A DNA stretch of 18,233 nucleotides from CAYMPW01 sp964558505 (GCA_964558505.1 CAZLEI010000026.1:1-18233); one strand, 5' to 3'. Shown: positions 1-7,247, counted from the first letter of the stretch. Numbers and translations: made by a program. The notes: generated from the sequence alone by a model not told the origin.

Positions 1-24
1 TTACAGCTTCGGCTTGGTTTTCAG

Positions 25-58
25 ACGACGTTTCCTCCAGATGAGGACCTAACGTCGT
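25..58. repeat. 7-bp inverted repeat upstream of the DUF169 promoter
   Basis: ACGACGT at 25-31 is mirrored exactly by ACGTCGT at 52-58, with 20 bases between, ending just before the TATA box at 64-71. It could be a two-site operator or a transcript-end stem of an unseen upstream gene. The half-site resembles the ACGTC arms of the palindrome at 7212-7229, but in opposite arrangement. Positions 1-62 hold no gene I can support. Confidence 0.25.
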
Positions 59-63
59 TAAGG

Positions 64-71
64 TTTTATTG
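64..71 (+). promoter_or_regulatory. TATA box of the DUF169 gene (leaderless start)
   Basis: TTTTATTG is centred about 25 bp upstream of the ATG at 93. Archaeal transcription usually starts 24-27 bp downstream of the TATA centre, so the mRNA should begin at or next to the ATG. No Shine-Dalgarno sequence is visible, which agrees with a leaderless transcript. Confidence 0.55.
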
Positions 72-92
72 TCCGATTGCATTCTTCCCTCA

Positions 93-800
93 ATGCCTAA
101 GATAAAAATCAATTCTGAATATGCGTCAAAGTTGAAGAACATCATCGGATTGAGGGGCGAGCCCGTGGCCGTCAAACTTGTGGCCGAGGGTGCGACATAT
201 CCTGCGGGCTATGACGCTCCGGAAACCCAGATCAGCCACTGTCAGGCCGTCACACGTGCCAGGAAGGGCCAGGCGATCAAACTGTCCGCTGAAGATCAGA
301 GCTGTCATGTCGGATCCGCCGTGCTCGGTATGGCCGAGGCACCCGAGAAGATACTGTCGGGCGAGTTCCACGCGGGCATCGGGATCCACGATTCCGCCGC
401 GGCCGCCAAGAACATGATTGCTCAGCGCAAGGTTATACCGAAGAAGATCAAGGGTGAGATAGTATGTCCTCTGAAAGATGCGGACTTCGATCCCGATGCA
501 GTGATCTTCATAGATGTGCCAGAAAGGATCTACTGGATCATGGCAGCTTCCACGGCGGCGGACGGCAGCAGGGCGGAATTCAGCACAGCGCCGTTCCAGT
601 GTGCATGCGAGGACATAACTGCGATGCCCATAATCAACGGCAGACCCAACATATCCATCGGATGCTTCGGATGCAGGAAGAAGACGGATATGCGCCCCGA
701 CGAGATGGCGATCGGTATTCCGTATTCCATGATACAGGGCATCGTCGAGCACATCGAGAAGTACGAATCCGGCGTCATGGCGAAATCCAAGCGCGACTGA
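93..800 (+). CDS. DUF169 domain protein (COG2043-like)
   Basis: The 235-residue protein resembles the DUF169 family, common in methanogens and other anaerobes and of unknown biochemical function. The N-terminal GEPVAVKLV stretch and the C-terminal GCFGCRKKTDM block are typical. Seven cysteines are seen (C50, C71, C125, C170, C172, C191, C194). The CAC and CFGC groups could bind a metal or Fe-S cluster, but that is inference. No signal peptide or membrane segment is present, so it is probably cytoplasmic. I chose the ATG at 93 over an in-frame TTG at 69 because the TATA box at 64-71 would make 93 the transcript start and because the TTG would lie inside the promoter. The gene stands alone and ends in TGA 11 bp before a hairpin terminator. 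Confidence 0.85.
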   Translation: MPKIKINSEYASKLKNIIGLRGEPVAVKLVAEGATYPAGYDAPETQISHCQAVTRARKGQAIKLSAEDQSCHVGSAVLGMAEAPEKILSGEFHAGIGIHDSAAAAKNMIAQRKVIPKKIKGEIVCPLKDADFDPDAVIFIDVPERIYWIMAASTAADGSRAEFSTAPFQCACEDITAMPIINGRPNISIGCFGCRKKTDMRPDEMAIGIPYSMIQGIVEHIEKYESGVMAKSKRD

Positions 801-811
801 TCCAAATAACA

Positions 812-829
812 GGGGCGAAAGCCCCTTTT
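812..829 (+). terminator. GNRA-loop hairpin terminator after the DUF169 gene
   Basis: GGGGC (812-816), loop GAAA (817-820) and GCCCC (821-825) form a perfect five-base-pair stem followed by TTTT (826-829). It lies just after the DUF169 stop and separates that gene from the mcr operon. Confidence 0.75.
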
Positions 830-850
830 CACATTGTTTAAAGATATCGT

Positions 851-908
851 TATATAGCACGTGGTTACGGAAGCCGGCAATCTCATCCGTTGTGCCGATC
901 GTCCGGCA
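851..908 (+). promoter_or_regulatory. possible second, distal promoter and small hairpin upstream of mcr
   Basis: TATATA at 851-856, followed by the palindrome CACGTG at 858-863, is a good TATA candidate and would start RNA near 879. A hairpin TGCCG-ATCGTC-CGGCA lies at 893-908 and a T-run at 942-946. This could give a longer mcr leader or a short separate RNA. No gene is visible here. The call rests on sequence pattern only. Confidence 0.3.
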
Positions 909-955
909 TCAAAGTTTTCATGGATTCTCGCATAAAACCCTGTTTTTCCACATCC

Positions 956-963
956 TTTATATG
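956..963 (+). promoter_or_regulatory. TATA box of the mcr operon
   Basis: TTTATATG is close to the archaeal TATA consensus. Transcription should start near 985, giving a leader of about 66 nt before mcrB. Unlike most promoters in this window, the start codon is far downstream and has a strong Shine-Dalgarno sequence. Confidence 0.65.
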
Positions 964-991
964 TAATTAGCAGATTACAAGGGCTTGCAAG

Positions 992-1019
992 GGGCGGGTG
1001 AAGATCACCGTTTTCGCCC
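992..1019 (+). promoter_or_regulatory. hairpin in the 5' leader of the mcr mRNA
   Basis: GGGCG (992-996) pairs with CGCCC (1015-1019), and directly stacked on it GGTGA (997-1001) pairs with TCACC (1005-1009) around an AGA loop. This makes ten base pairs with a one-sided five-base bulge (GTTTT, 1010-1014). No T-run follows, so it is not an intrinsic terminator. It may stabilise this abundant mRNA or act in regulation; no known riboswitch class is recognised. Confidence 0.45.
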
Positions 1020-1037
1020 GAAACGCGTTATTTGAAC

Positions 1038-1045
1038 AAGGAGGT
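1038..1045 (+). promoter_or_regulatory. strong Shine-Dalgarno site of mcrB
   Basis: AAGGAGGT sits five bases before the mcrB ATG and closely matches the usual archaeal anti-Shine-Dalgarno sequence. It is the strongest ribosome-binding site in the window and fixes the mcrB start. Confidence 0.85.
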
Positions 1046-1050
1046 ATAAA

Positions 1051-2379
1051 ATGCCAAAATACGAGGACGTAATCGACTTGTATGACGACCACGGAAAACG
1101 CATCGCGAAGCAGATTCCGCTGGAAGCCATAAGTCCGTTGCGCAACAAAGCGATCAAGAAAATCGCCTCGCTTACTGAGAGGACCATTGCAGTCAACCTC
1201 GCCGGAATTGAGAAAGCTCTCAAGACCGGTGCCGTCGGCGGCGCGATGATCAAAGGTAAGGAGATCGACGTTCCGCTGGTCGCCAATGCCGAGAAGATCG
1301 CCAAAGCGATCAAAGAAATGGTCCAGGTAACAGAAGATGACGATACCGTCGTGAAGGTTAAATCCGGCGGAAAGAACCTCGTCGTCGTCGTGCCTGAAGA
1401 GAGAATGGCAGCTGGTATCGAGTACACCACCGGTTTCACCGCAGTAGCGGCCGCAACGACCGAGGTCATCATCGACCAGTTCAACATCCCCATGTACAAG
1501 GCAAACATGGTGAAGGCAGCAGTTTGGGGCAGATACCCCCAGACCATGACGTTCACCGGTGCCAACGTCAAATCCATCCTCGAAGTTCCCCAGAACAACG
1601 AGGGTGCAGGATACGCCATCAGGAACATCATGGCCAACCACGTCGTCGCACTCGTCGACAGGAACGCCATGCAGGGAACCGCGCTTTCCGCTATCCTCGA
1701 GCAGGTTGGAGCCTTCGAGATGGGAGATGCGATCGGGCCCTTCGAGAGGGGACACCTTCTCGCACTCGCGTACCAGGGACTCAACGCCAACAACATCCTC
1801 TACACACTCGTGAAGAAGAACGGCAAGACCGGAACCGTCGGAACTGTTATCGCATCCCTCATGGAGAAAGCCATCGAGGACGGCGTCATCAGGGTCAAAG
1901 AGACACTCCCCTCGGGATACAATGTCTACACCACCGACGACCTGCCCCTGTGGAACGCATACGCGGCCACCGGAATGGTTGCAGCGGTCATGGTCAACAT
2001 CGGAGCGGCAAGGGCCGCCCAGGGTGTTCCCGGAACTGTCCTGTACTACAACGACATGCTCGAGCACGAGACCGGCCTGCCCGGTGTCGACTACGGACGT
2101 GCGGAGGGAGTCGGAGTCGGTATGTCCTTCTTCTCTCACTCCATCTACGGCGGCGGAGGACCTGGTCTTTTCCACGGAAACCACGTCGTCACCAAGCACG
2201 CGAAAGGCGTGCTGATCCCTGCAGTCACTGCAGCGAACTGCCTCGACGGCGGAACCCAGACCTTCTCGGCTGAGGCCACATCCGGTCTCTTCAAAGAGGT
2301 CTTCGGCGACATGGTCGAGTTCAAGACACCTATGCAGATTGTTGGCGCGGAGGCCAAGAAAGTCGCAAAGAAGCTCTGA
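1051..2379 (+). CDS. mcrB: methyl-coenzyme M reductase, beta subunit
   Basis: McrB is the beta subunit of the alpha2-beta2-gamma2 MCR enzyme. MCR turns methyl-coenzyme M and coenzyme B into methane and the CoM-S-S-CoB heterodisulfide at the nickel porphinoid F430. The 442-residue length is normal for the family. The substrate-channel motif SIYGGGGPG carries Y366, matching beta-Tyr367 of Methanothermobacter, and H378 in GNHVV matches the CoB-binding beta-His379. The start is fixed by AAGGAGGT five bases upstream. mcrB heads the operon, and mcrD begins 9 bases after its stop. Arg is mostly AGG, Gly GGA and Pro CCC, the biased codon use expected of a very highly expressed gene. Identification is secure. 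Confidence 0.98.
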   Translation: MPKYEDVIDLYDDHGKRIAKQIPLEAISPLRNKAIKKIASLTERTIAVNLAGIEKALKTGAVGGAMIKGKEIDVPLVANAEKIAKAIKEMVQVTEDDDTVVKVKSGGKNLVVVVPEERMAAGIEYTTGFTAVAAATTEVIIDQFNIPMYKANMVKAAVWGRYPQTMTFTGANVKSILEVPQNNEGAGYAIRNIMANHVVALVDRNAMQGTALSAILEQVGAFEMGDAIGPFERGHLLALAYQGLNANNILYTLVKKNGKTGTVGTVIASLMEKAIEDGVIRVKETLPSGYNVYTTDDLPLWNAYAATGMVAAVMVNIGAARAAQGVPGTVLYYNDMLEHETGLPGVDYGRAEGVGVGMSFFSHSIYGGGGPGLFHGNHVVTKHAKGVLIPAVTAANCLDGGTQTFSAEATSGLFKEVFGDMVEFKTPMQIVGAEAKKVAKKL

Positions 2380-2388
2380 GGATTTCTT

Positions 2389-2823
2389 ATGACGGATACC
2401 AACGAACCCACAGTAGATTATGCGGGAGTCCCGCTCCCCGAGGTCAGGATTATGACCAATCGTCTCCTCAGCGCAGACACGACCGAGAAGGTCCTCAACG
2501 CGATGACGGCTGTGGAACACATCAGGCAGATCAACATGACGGGCGAGAGCATCCCAAGGACCATCAACAACGGTCCCGGGAAAGGATTGGACAACAATCA
2601 TTCCGAGCGCAAGGTTATTGCGTTCAATGGAAGGGAGGTCGAGCTCCGCCATCTCGTCGGAGCCTTCATCATCGAGTTGGAGGTGGAAGACGAGGACATG
2701 CTGGAGGACACTGTCGCCAGCATCAGGAAGGTATGCGATGATACCATACCTTTCGGATACAACCTGGATGTCGGAAGGTATTCGAAATACAGACCCTCAT
2801 TGCATGATTACAGAGGTGCATAA
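2389..2823 (+). CDS. mcrD: MCR operon protein D
   Basis: The protein has 144 residues, usual for McrD. McrD is not a catalytic subunit; it is known to associate with MCR and is thought to help assembly or delivery of cofactor F430 or the apoenzyme. The family pattern is visible in PLPEVRIMTNRLL near residues 15-28 and in the C-terminal PFGYNLDVGRYSKYRP segment. A GAGGA site at 2378-2382, overlapping the mcrB stop, lies six bases before the ATG. mcrG follows one base after the TAA. In many methanogens mcrC lies between mcrD and mcrG; here it does not, and an mcrC gene sits at 12042 instead. Confidence 0.95.
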   Translation: MTDTNEPTVDYAGVPLPEVRIMTNRLLSADTTEKVLNAMTAVEHIRQINMTGESIPRTINNGPGKGLDNNHSERKVIAFNGREVELRHLVGAFIIELEVEDEDMLEDTVASIRKVCDDTIPFGYNLDVGRYSKYRPSLHDYRGA

Positions 2824-2824
2824 T

Positions 2825-3601
2825 ATGGCATACAAAAGACAATTCTATCCTGGAACCACCGTACCTGCAGTCAACAGGCGCAAGTACATGGACCCCAAGG
2901 CAAACCTGAAGACGCTCCGCGATGTCGCAATGGATGATGTCGTCAGGATCATGGGACACCGCAACCCCGGAGAGGACTACAAGTCCATCCACGCTCCGCT
3001 CGACGAGAACCCCTACGAGAACACCTGCCCCATCAGGCAGATGGTCAAACCCATCGACGGTGCAAAACACGGAGACAGGGTCAGGTACATTCAGTTCACC
3101 GACTCCGTCTACTTCGCACCCATCTCCCCCTACCAGAGGGCATGGATGTACCTGTCCAGATACAGGGGAATCGACACCGGTACCCTGTCCGGCAGGCAGA
3201 TCATCGAAGTCAGGGAGAGGGACCTCGAGGTCCTCGCCAAGACCATGATCGACAACGAGACCTTCGACCCCGCCCTCACCGGCATCAGGGGAGCAACCGT
3301 TCACGGACACGCCTGCCGTCTCGACGAGCACGGCCTGATGTTCGACGGCTGGCAGAGGTACGTTTGGGACGACGCTAAGAAAGAGGTCGTCTACGTCAAA
3401 GACCAGGTCGCTATCCCTCTCGACAGGAGAATATCCGTCGGGAAGCCCGCGTCCATGTCCGACCTCCAGAAGAGGACAACTATCTTCAGAGCGGACGGCG
3501 TTGATATGAGAGATGACAAAGAGGTCTCCATGTACGGCCTCAGGATCCACAAGCTCAGGACTCTGGGCGGATACCAGCCCTTTAAGGTTAAGGGGGTGTA
3601 A
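2825..3601 (+). CDS. mcrG: methyl-coenzyme M reductase, gamma subunit
   Basis: McrG is the 258-residue gamma subunit of MCR and helps form the F430 pocket and substrate channel. The conserved stretch YLSRYRGIDTGTLSGRQ (residues 109-125) is diagnostic; its Leu-Ser-Arg part faces F430 in known MCR structures. The reading frame is open upstream inside mcrD, but the ATG at 2825 is the right start: it gives the family's N-terminus (YKRQFYPGTT), lies one base after the mcrD stop, and has AGAGGTG at 2812-2818. mcrA begins three bases after its TAA. Confidence 0.98.
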   Translation: MAYKRQFYPGTTVPAVNRRKYMDPKANLKTLRDVAMDDVVRIMGHRNPGEDYKSIHAPLDENPYENTCPIRQMVKPIDGAKHGDRVRYIQFTDSVYFAPISPYQRAWMYLSRYRGIDTGTLSGRQIIEVRERDLEVLAKTMIDNETFDPALTGIRGATVHGHACRLDEHGLMFDGWQRYVWDDAKKEVVYVKDQVAIPLDRRISVGKPASMSDLQKRTTIFRADGVDMRDDKEVSMYGLRIHKLRTLGGYQPFKVKGV

Positions 3602-3604
3602 GCT

Positions 3605-5263
3605 ATGGCAGAGAAAGAAAAGCTGTTCATGGAAGCATGCAAAAAGAAGTTCAAAGAGGACCCCACGGACATGTCCACCAAATACTACTGCTACGGAGGC
3701 TGGAAACAGTCGAAGAGCAAGGTGGAGTTCCAGAAGTCCGCTGACGAGATCGCAAAGAAACGTGGAATCCCCATGATGAACCAGGACATCGGTGTCCCTC
3801 TCGGACAGAGGTCCTGGATGCCCTACCAGCTGTCCCACACGGACATCTTCGCGGAGGCAGATGACCTTCACTGCGTCAACAACCCCGCTATCCAGCAGGC
3901 ATGGGACGACATCAGGAGGACAGTCCTCGTAGGTCTGAACTCCCCCCACGAGACCATCGAGAAGAGGCTCGGAAAGGAAGTCACCCCCGAGACCATCAAC
4001 ACGTACCTCGAGGTCGTCAACCACGCTATGCCCGGAGGCGCAGTCGTTCAGGAGCACATGGCCGAGGTCAACCCCGCCCTTGTTTACGACTCCTACGTCA
4101 AAGTCTTCTCCGGCGACGATGACCTGATCGACGAGATCGACAAGAGATTCGTCATCGACATCAACAAGCTGTTCCCCGCCGACCAGGCAGACCAGCTGAA
4201 GAAAGCGATCGGAAAGAACCTCATGCAGGCAGTCCGCGTGCCGACCATCGTCGGCAGGCTCATGGACGGAGGAACCGTTTCGAGGCACGCAGCAATGCAG
4301 ATCTCGATGGCATTCATCTCCGCATACAAGCTCGCAGCAGGAGAGGCCGCAATCGCAGACTTCGCGTACTCCGCAAAGCACCTGTCGATCAACATGGGAA
4401 CCATGATGCCCGCAAGGCGCGCCAGGGGACCCAACGAACCCGGAGGAATACCCTTCGGATTCATGGCCGACATGGTCCAGTCCGACCGTGTCCACCCCGA
4501 GGATCCCGGACGCGCAACACTCGAGGCAGTTGCCCTCGGAGCCGGTGTGTTCGACCAGATCTACCTCGGCGGATACATGTCCGGCGGTGTAGGATTCACC
4601 CAGTATGCCACAGCGGCATACACCGACAACATCCTCGAGGATTACGTCTACTACGCCATCGACAGGATCAAGGACAAGTACGGCGGCTTCTGCAAACTCG
4701 ACCCCAACAACCTGGACGAGCTCATGAAGCTCAGCGACGATGTCAACACCTACGCTCTCAGCATGTACGAGAAGTACCCCGCCATCATGGAGACCCACTT
4801 CGGTGGATCCCAGAGGGCGACCGTCGCTGCCGCTTCGACCGGTATCGCGGGCGCAATGGCAACCGGAGTCGCAGACTGCGGTGTCAACAGCTGGTACCTG
4901 TCCATGCTGCAGCACAAGGAGAGGACCGGAAGGCTCGGATTCTACGGATACGATCTGCAGGATCAGTGCGGTTCCGCGAACTCCTTCGCGTACAGGTCCG
5001 ATGAGGGACTGCCCATGGAGCTCAGGGGACCCAACTACCCCAACTACGCCATGAACGTCGGTCACCTCTCCGGATACACCGGTATCCCCAAGGCGGCACA
5101 CGTCGCACGCGGAGATGCGTACACGGCCAACCCGTTCATACGCGTCGCATTCGCCGACCCCAGCCTCGTCTTCGACTTCGCGAACATCACGAAGGAGTTC
5201 GGACGTGGAGCCCTCAGGGAGTTCCACCCCGCCGGAGAGAGGACAGCAGTCATCAAGGGATGA
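3605..5263 (+). CDS. mcrA: methyl-coenzyme M reductase, alpha subunit
   Basis: McrA is the catalytic 552-residue alpha subunit. Key positions, mapped from Methanothermobacter numbering, are present: Q149 (axial ligand of F430 nickel, Gln147), H259 (methyl-His257), R271/R272 in PARRARGPNEPGG (methyl-Arg271), Y334 in GFTQYATAAY (Tyr333), Q403 in GGSQRA (methyl-Gln400), and FYGYDLQDQCG containing Y447, G448 (thioglycine site), D453 and C455 (Asp450/Cys452). The spacing from Q403 to Y447 equals the reference exactly. All modifiable residues are retained, but the modifying enzymes are not in this window. AGGGGGTG at 3591-3598 is the ribosome-binding site. The stop overlaps the next gene's ATG. The sequence resembles Methanomassiliicoccales McrA. 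Confidence 0.99.
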   Translation: MAEKEKLFMEACKKKFKEDPTDMSTKYYCYGGWKQSKSKVEFQKSADEIAKKRGIPMMNQDIGVPLGQRSWMPYQLSHTDIFAEADDLHCVNNPAIQQAWDDIRRTVLVGLNSPHETIEKRLGKEVTPETINTYLEVVNHAMPGGAVVQEHMAEVNPALVYDSYVKVFSGDDDLIDEIDKRFVIDINKLFPADQADQLKKAIGKNLMQAVRVPTIVGRLMDGGTVSRHAAMQISMAFISAYKLAAGEAAIADFAYSAKHLSINMGTMMPARRARGPNEPGGIPFGFMADMVQSDRVHPEDPGRATLEAVALGAGVFDQIYLGGYMSGGVGFTQYATAAYTDNILEDYVYYAIDRIKDKYGGFCKLDPNNLDELMKLSDDVNTYALSMYEKYPAIMETHFGGSQRATVAAASTGIAGAMATGVADCGVNSWYLSMLQHKERTGRLGFYGYDLQDQCGSANSFAYRSDEGLPMELRGPNYPNYAMNVGHLSGYTGIPKAAHVARGDAYTANPFIRVAFADPSLVFDFANITKEFGRGALREFHPAGERTAVIKG

Positions 5264-5550
5264 ACGTGATTCCGAAAGAAGGCGACATCTGCAAGTACCT
5301 CCCGACATCGACGGTCGGAAAGGTAACCGAGGTTCGCGAGCGGGACGGAAGGGTCTGGGCAAGACTGGATCAGACCGACCTGTTCTACGACGCCGGCCGC
5401 CTGGAGCCCGCCGACCCGGGGGAGTACAAAGAAGTCTCCTTCAAGGAACGCGAGCGTTCCCTCCGCAGCGGGCTGGATGCTGTCAAGGCCCATAAGGCAG
5501 AAGCCGAAGAGGTCGACATCAGCGAATTCACGCCCAGCGGCGGCGGATGA
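5260..5550 (+). CDS. DUF2098-like small protein coupled to mcrA
   Basis: The 96-residue protein has an N-terminal small beta-rich domain with the pattern YLPTSTVGKVTEVRERDGR then WARLDQTDLFYDAGRLEP. This matches my recollection of DUF2098, a family of unknown function largely confined to methanogens. The C-terminal third (residues 55-96) is charged, probably helical then disordered, ending in GGG. Its ATG overlaps the mcrA TGA (ATGA), so translation is probably coupled to the most abundant enzyme of the cell. No cysteine beyond C11, no signal peptide and no membrane segment are seen. A role in MCR assembly or stability is plausible from location only. The family call is moderate; the gene itself is well supported. 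Confidence 0.8.
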   Translation: MNVIPKEGDICKYLPTSTVGKVTEVRERDGRVWARLDQTDLFYDAGRLEPADPGEYKEVSFKERERSLRSGLDAVKAHKAEAEEVDISEFTPSGGG

Positions 5551-5570
5551 AGGCGTAAGCAACCCAAACC

Positions 5571-5588
5571 TTTTACTTTTCATTTTTA
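5571..5588 (+). terminator. T-rich terminator of the mcr operon
   Basis: A run of four, four and five T residues interrupted by AC, CA and similar (TTTTACTTTTCATTTTT) begins 20 bases after the DUF2098 stop. Archaeal RNA polymerase terminates at such T-rich tracts without needing a stem. From here to 5743 I see only the promoter of the next gene. Confidence 0.6.
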
Positions 5589-5688
5589 TCATCTACACCG
5601 AGAATAGTGCAGATGGCCCCATTAACGACGCTATATCAAGATTAATGATATTATGTCGCGGTTTTCATATTAGCCGAATAGAGATATG

Positions 5689-5696
5689 ATTAAATA
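5689..5696 (+). promoter_or_regulatory. TATA-like box of the surface-protein gene
   Basis: ATTAAATA predicts a transcript start near 5718, leaving about 26 nt before the ATG at 5744. A weak GAGTGTGA ribosome-binding site lies within that leader at about 5732-5739. This gene therefore seems to have a short leader rather than a leaderless transcript. Confidence 0.45.
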
Positions 5697-5743
5697 CCCA
5701 ACCACATGGAATGGGTGGTACAGAGTGCCGAGAGTGTGATACA

Positions 5744-7174
5744 ATGGATATAAGGCAGAAAATGTTATTCGCTGTGTTCGTCGCTTTTGCGATGCTAGCT
5801 GTGCCTTTCGCGACCGTTGCGGCAGAGGATAGCGATTCCGACGGGGATGCAATCCCCGAGGTGACGGTCAAGCTTGCCCGCTTCGATGTCCTCATCGATA
5901 TCCTCGAAGGCGACGGTGTTTCGACTTATAATGAAGGGAAGTACTTCGCAATCTACGGCTCTAATGAAAAGGTTCCAGCGGAGATTATCAACAACAAGGC
6001 CTCGTATGCTCTGAAGATCCTCATCACATCCGGGGATCCGCTCACCACGTCATCTCTCTCTAACAAGGGGGTTGATTACAACAGATCGGTTGTGACGTTG
6101 GAGAAGGGTGATTGGGCATCTGTGGTGGTGACGCGCGACAATGGGTCCAATGGGGCCAAGAGTCTGTTCAATGCGGATGATGCGAGAGAATTGGTATTCA
6201 ATGATATCACATTGGAGCGCAATGAAAAGAACACATCCAATCCCTTGGTCGATGTCCAGAGCTCTGGGTCGGTGACGGTCGGGGCCGGGTTCGGTGTCAA
6301 CAACAACGGATCATCCGTTCCTGCGATGAAGGTGTCCGGAGGGTCCGTCAGTGTCACTTCGGTCCCGGAGGGCGGATTCGTTCTGGATAATGGGACGAAG
6401 TGGACTTTCGTGTACGGTGGCGACGAACCCTCAAAGGTCAAGTTCACCACCGAAGGATACAACATCACCTCCGGTCAGGGCAAGGCTGTTGAGAATGTGT
6501 TCACGCTCGGAGCTTGGACCGTGACATATGTCAACGGGGCCGAGTCTACAGAGGAGTACGTATTCGACGGCGGTGCCGCAGACCTCACCGGACTTGCCGG
6601 ATCGGCCGAAAAGACGTTCCGTGGCTGGTATCTCGGTGATGCTACTGCTGCAACATCGGAATACGTCGTGAAGAGCGATGTGACCTTCAATGCGAAGTGG
6701 GATGTTGTCCCCGTGGAACCCGAGGTCCCCGTGGAACCCGAGGTCCCCGTGGAACCCGAGGTCCCCGTGGAACCCGAGGTCCCCGTGGAACCGGAAGTCC
6801 CAGTTGAACCCCAGGTCCCATCGGGAGATCCGGTGACGGTCCCCGAGTACAACGTCACGATAGACGGAGAGACCAGCAAGATGGCTGTCGGGACGATCCT
6901 CGTCGTCGGGGCTGAATCCTCGGACGGGCGCATCCTCGACGGGTGGAACGTGAATGGTAGCTTCGTCGCTGCCGGAACGTCCATCGTCGTTGTGGACGAC
7001 ACCGTCGTGGAGTATGTATGGAAGGCAGTGATCGCGGACGATAGCGAGGAGCCCGGGCAATCCACAGGTTCTGCAGTCAGCAGTATCAACACCGATTTCA
7101 ACATAGGTGGCCTGCTCCTGGTGATCCTACTCATTATCGCCGGATTGTACATCGTAAAACGCGAGATGGCATAA
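5744..7174 (+). CDS. secreted, membrane-anchored surface protein with VPVEPE repeat stalk
   Basis: The 476-residue protein starts with a clear signal peptide: MDIRQK, a hydrophobic core to about residue 25, and a likely cut near AA|ED (27/28). I chose the ATG at 5744 over 5711 because it puts the signal peptide at the N-terminus. A Thr/Ser/Val-rich beta region follows, then a segment with TFRGWYLGD and VTFNAKWD that looks like a Listeria-Bacteroides (Flg_new/InlB B-repeat) module, then six VPVEPE-type repeats forming a Pro/Glu spacer, then a second beta module with ILDGWNVNG and VEYVWKA. It ends in a membrane helix (GGLLLVILLIIAGLYIV) and KREMA. The fold suggests an adhesin-like cell-surface protein with its bulk outside. 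Such modules are frequent in gut archaea. The ligand is unknown, and codon use is less biased than in mcr. Confidence 0.85.
   Translation: MDIRQKMLFAVFVAFAMLAVPFATVAAEDSDSDGDAIPEVTVKLARFDVLIDILEGDGVSTYNEGKYFAIYGSNEKVPAEIINNKASYALKILITSGDPLTTSSLSNKGVDYNRSVVTLEKGDWASVVVTRDNGSNGAKSLFNADDARELVFNDITLERNEKNTSNPLVDVQSSGSVTVGAGFGVNNNGSSVPAMKVSGGSVSVTSVPEGGFVLDNGTKWTFVYGGDEPSKVKFTTEGYNITSGQGKAVENVFTLGAWTVTYVNGAESTEEYVFDGGAADLTGLAGSAEKTFRGWYLGDATAATSEYVVKSDVTFNAKWDVVPVEPEVPVEPEVPVEPEVPVEPEVPVEPEVPVEPQVPSGDPVTVPEYNVTIDGETSKMAVGTILVVGAESSDGRILDGWNVNGSFVAAGTSIVVVDDTVVEYVWKAVIADDSEEPGQSTGSAVSSINTDFNIGGLLLVILLIIAGLYIVKREMA
6707..6814 (+). repeat. 18-bp tandem repeat, six units, inside the surface-protein gene
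   Basis: The unit GTCCCCGTGGAACCCGAG occurs four times with no mismatch (6707-6778), followed by two diverged copies at 6779-6796 and 6797-6814. Each unit encodes Val-Pro-Val-Glu-Pro-Glu. Four identical DNA copies imply recent expansion, and length variation between strains by slippage would stay in frame. Confidence 0.95.
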
Positions 7175-7198
7175 GGCCATCGTCAGCATCGCAAAACC

Positions 7199-7210
7199 TC
7201 TTCCTTTTTT
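7199..7210 (+). terminator. T-rich terminator after the surface-protein gene
   Basis: TCTTCCTTTTTT lies 25 bases after the surface-protein stop and immediately before the palindrome that precedes the transporter gene. No strong stem is visible. It fits an archaeal T-tract terminator. Confidence 0.5.
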
Positions 7211-7211
7211 A

Positions 7212-7233
7212 ATACGTCGATTGACGTATACGT
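7212..7233. promoter_or_regulatory. palindromic operator upstream of the transporter gene
   Basis: ATACGTC (7212-7218) and GACGTAT (7223-7229) form a perfect inverted repeat with a four-base spacer. It overlaps a second perfect palindrome, ACGTATACGT (7224-7233), so three ACGT half-sites lie within 22 bp. The block ends 14 bp upstream of the TATA element, a usual place for an archaeal regulator to act. The protein that binds it is unknown. Confidence 0.55.
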
Positions 7234-7247
7234 TGTTGTGCAATAGA

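Noticed and set aside
1..48. Tail of a minus-strand gene ending in TAA at positions 1-3
   Set aside because: An in-frame TAG at 49-51 on the same strand leaves only 15 codons, with no start signal.
967..2652. Long minus-strand open frame opposite mcrB and mcrD
   Set aside because: Same mirror effect of codon bias. The translated sequence is low in complexity and resembles no family.
2723..5362. Very long open frame (about 880 codons) on the minus strand opposite mcrG and mcrA
   Set aside because: It mirrors the strong codon bias of the mcr genes, has no recognisable domain, promoter or ribosome-binding site, and lies wholly antisense to highly conserved genes.
6707..6814. Possible CRISPR-like array of short repeats
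   Set aside because: Units are 18 bp, directly adjacent without spacers, and encode an in-frame VPVEPE stalk.
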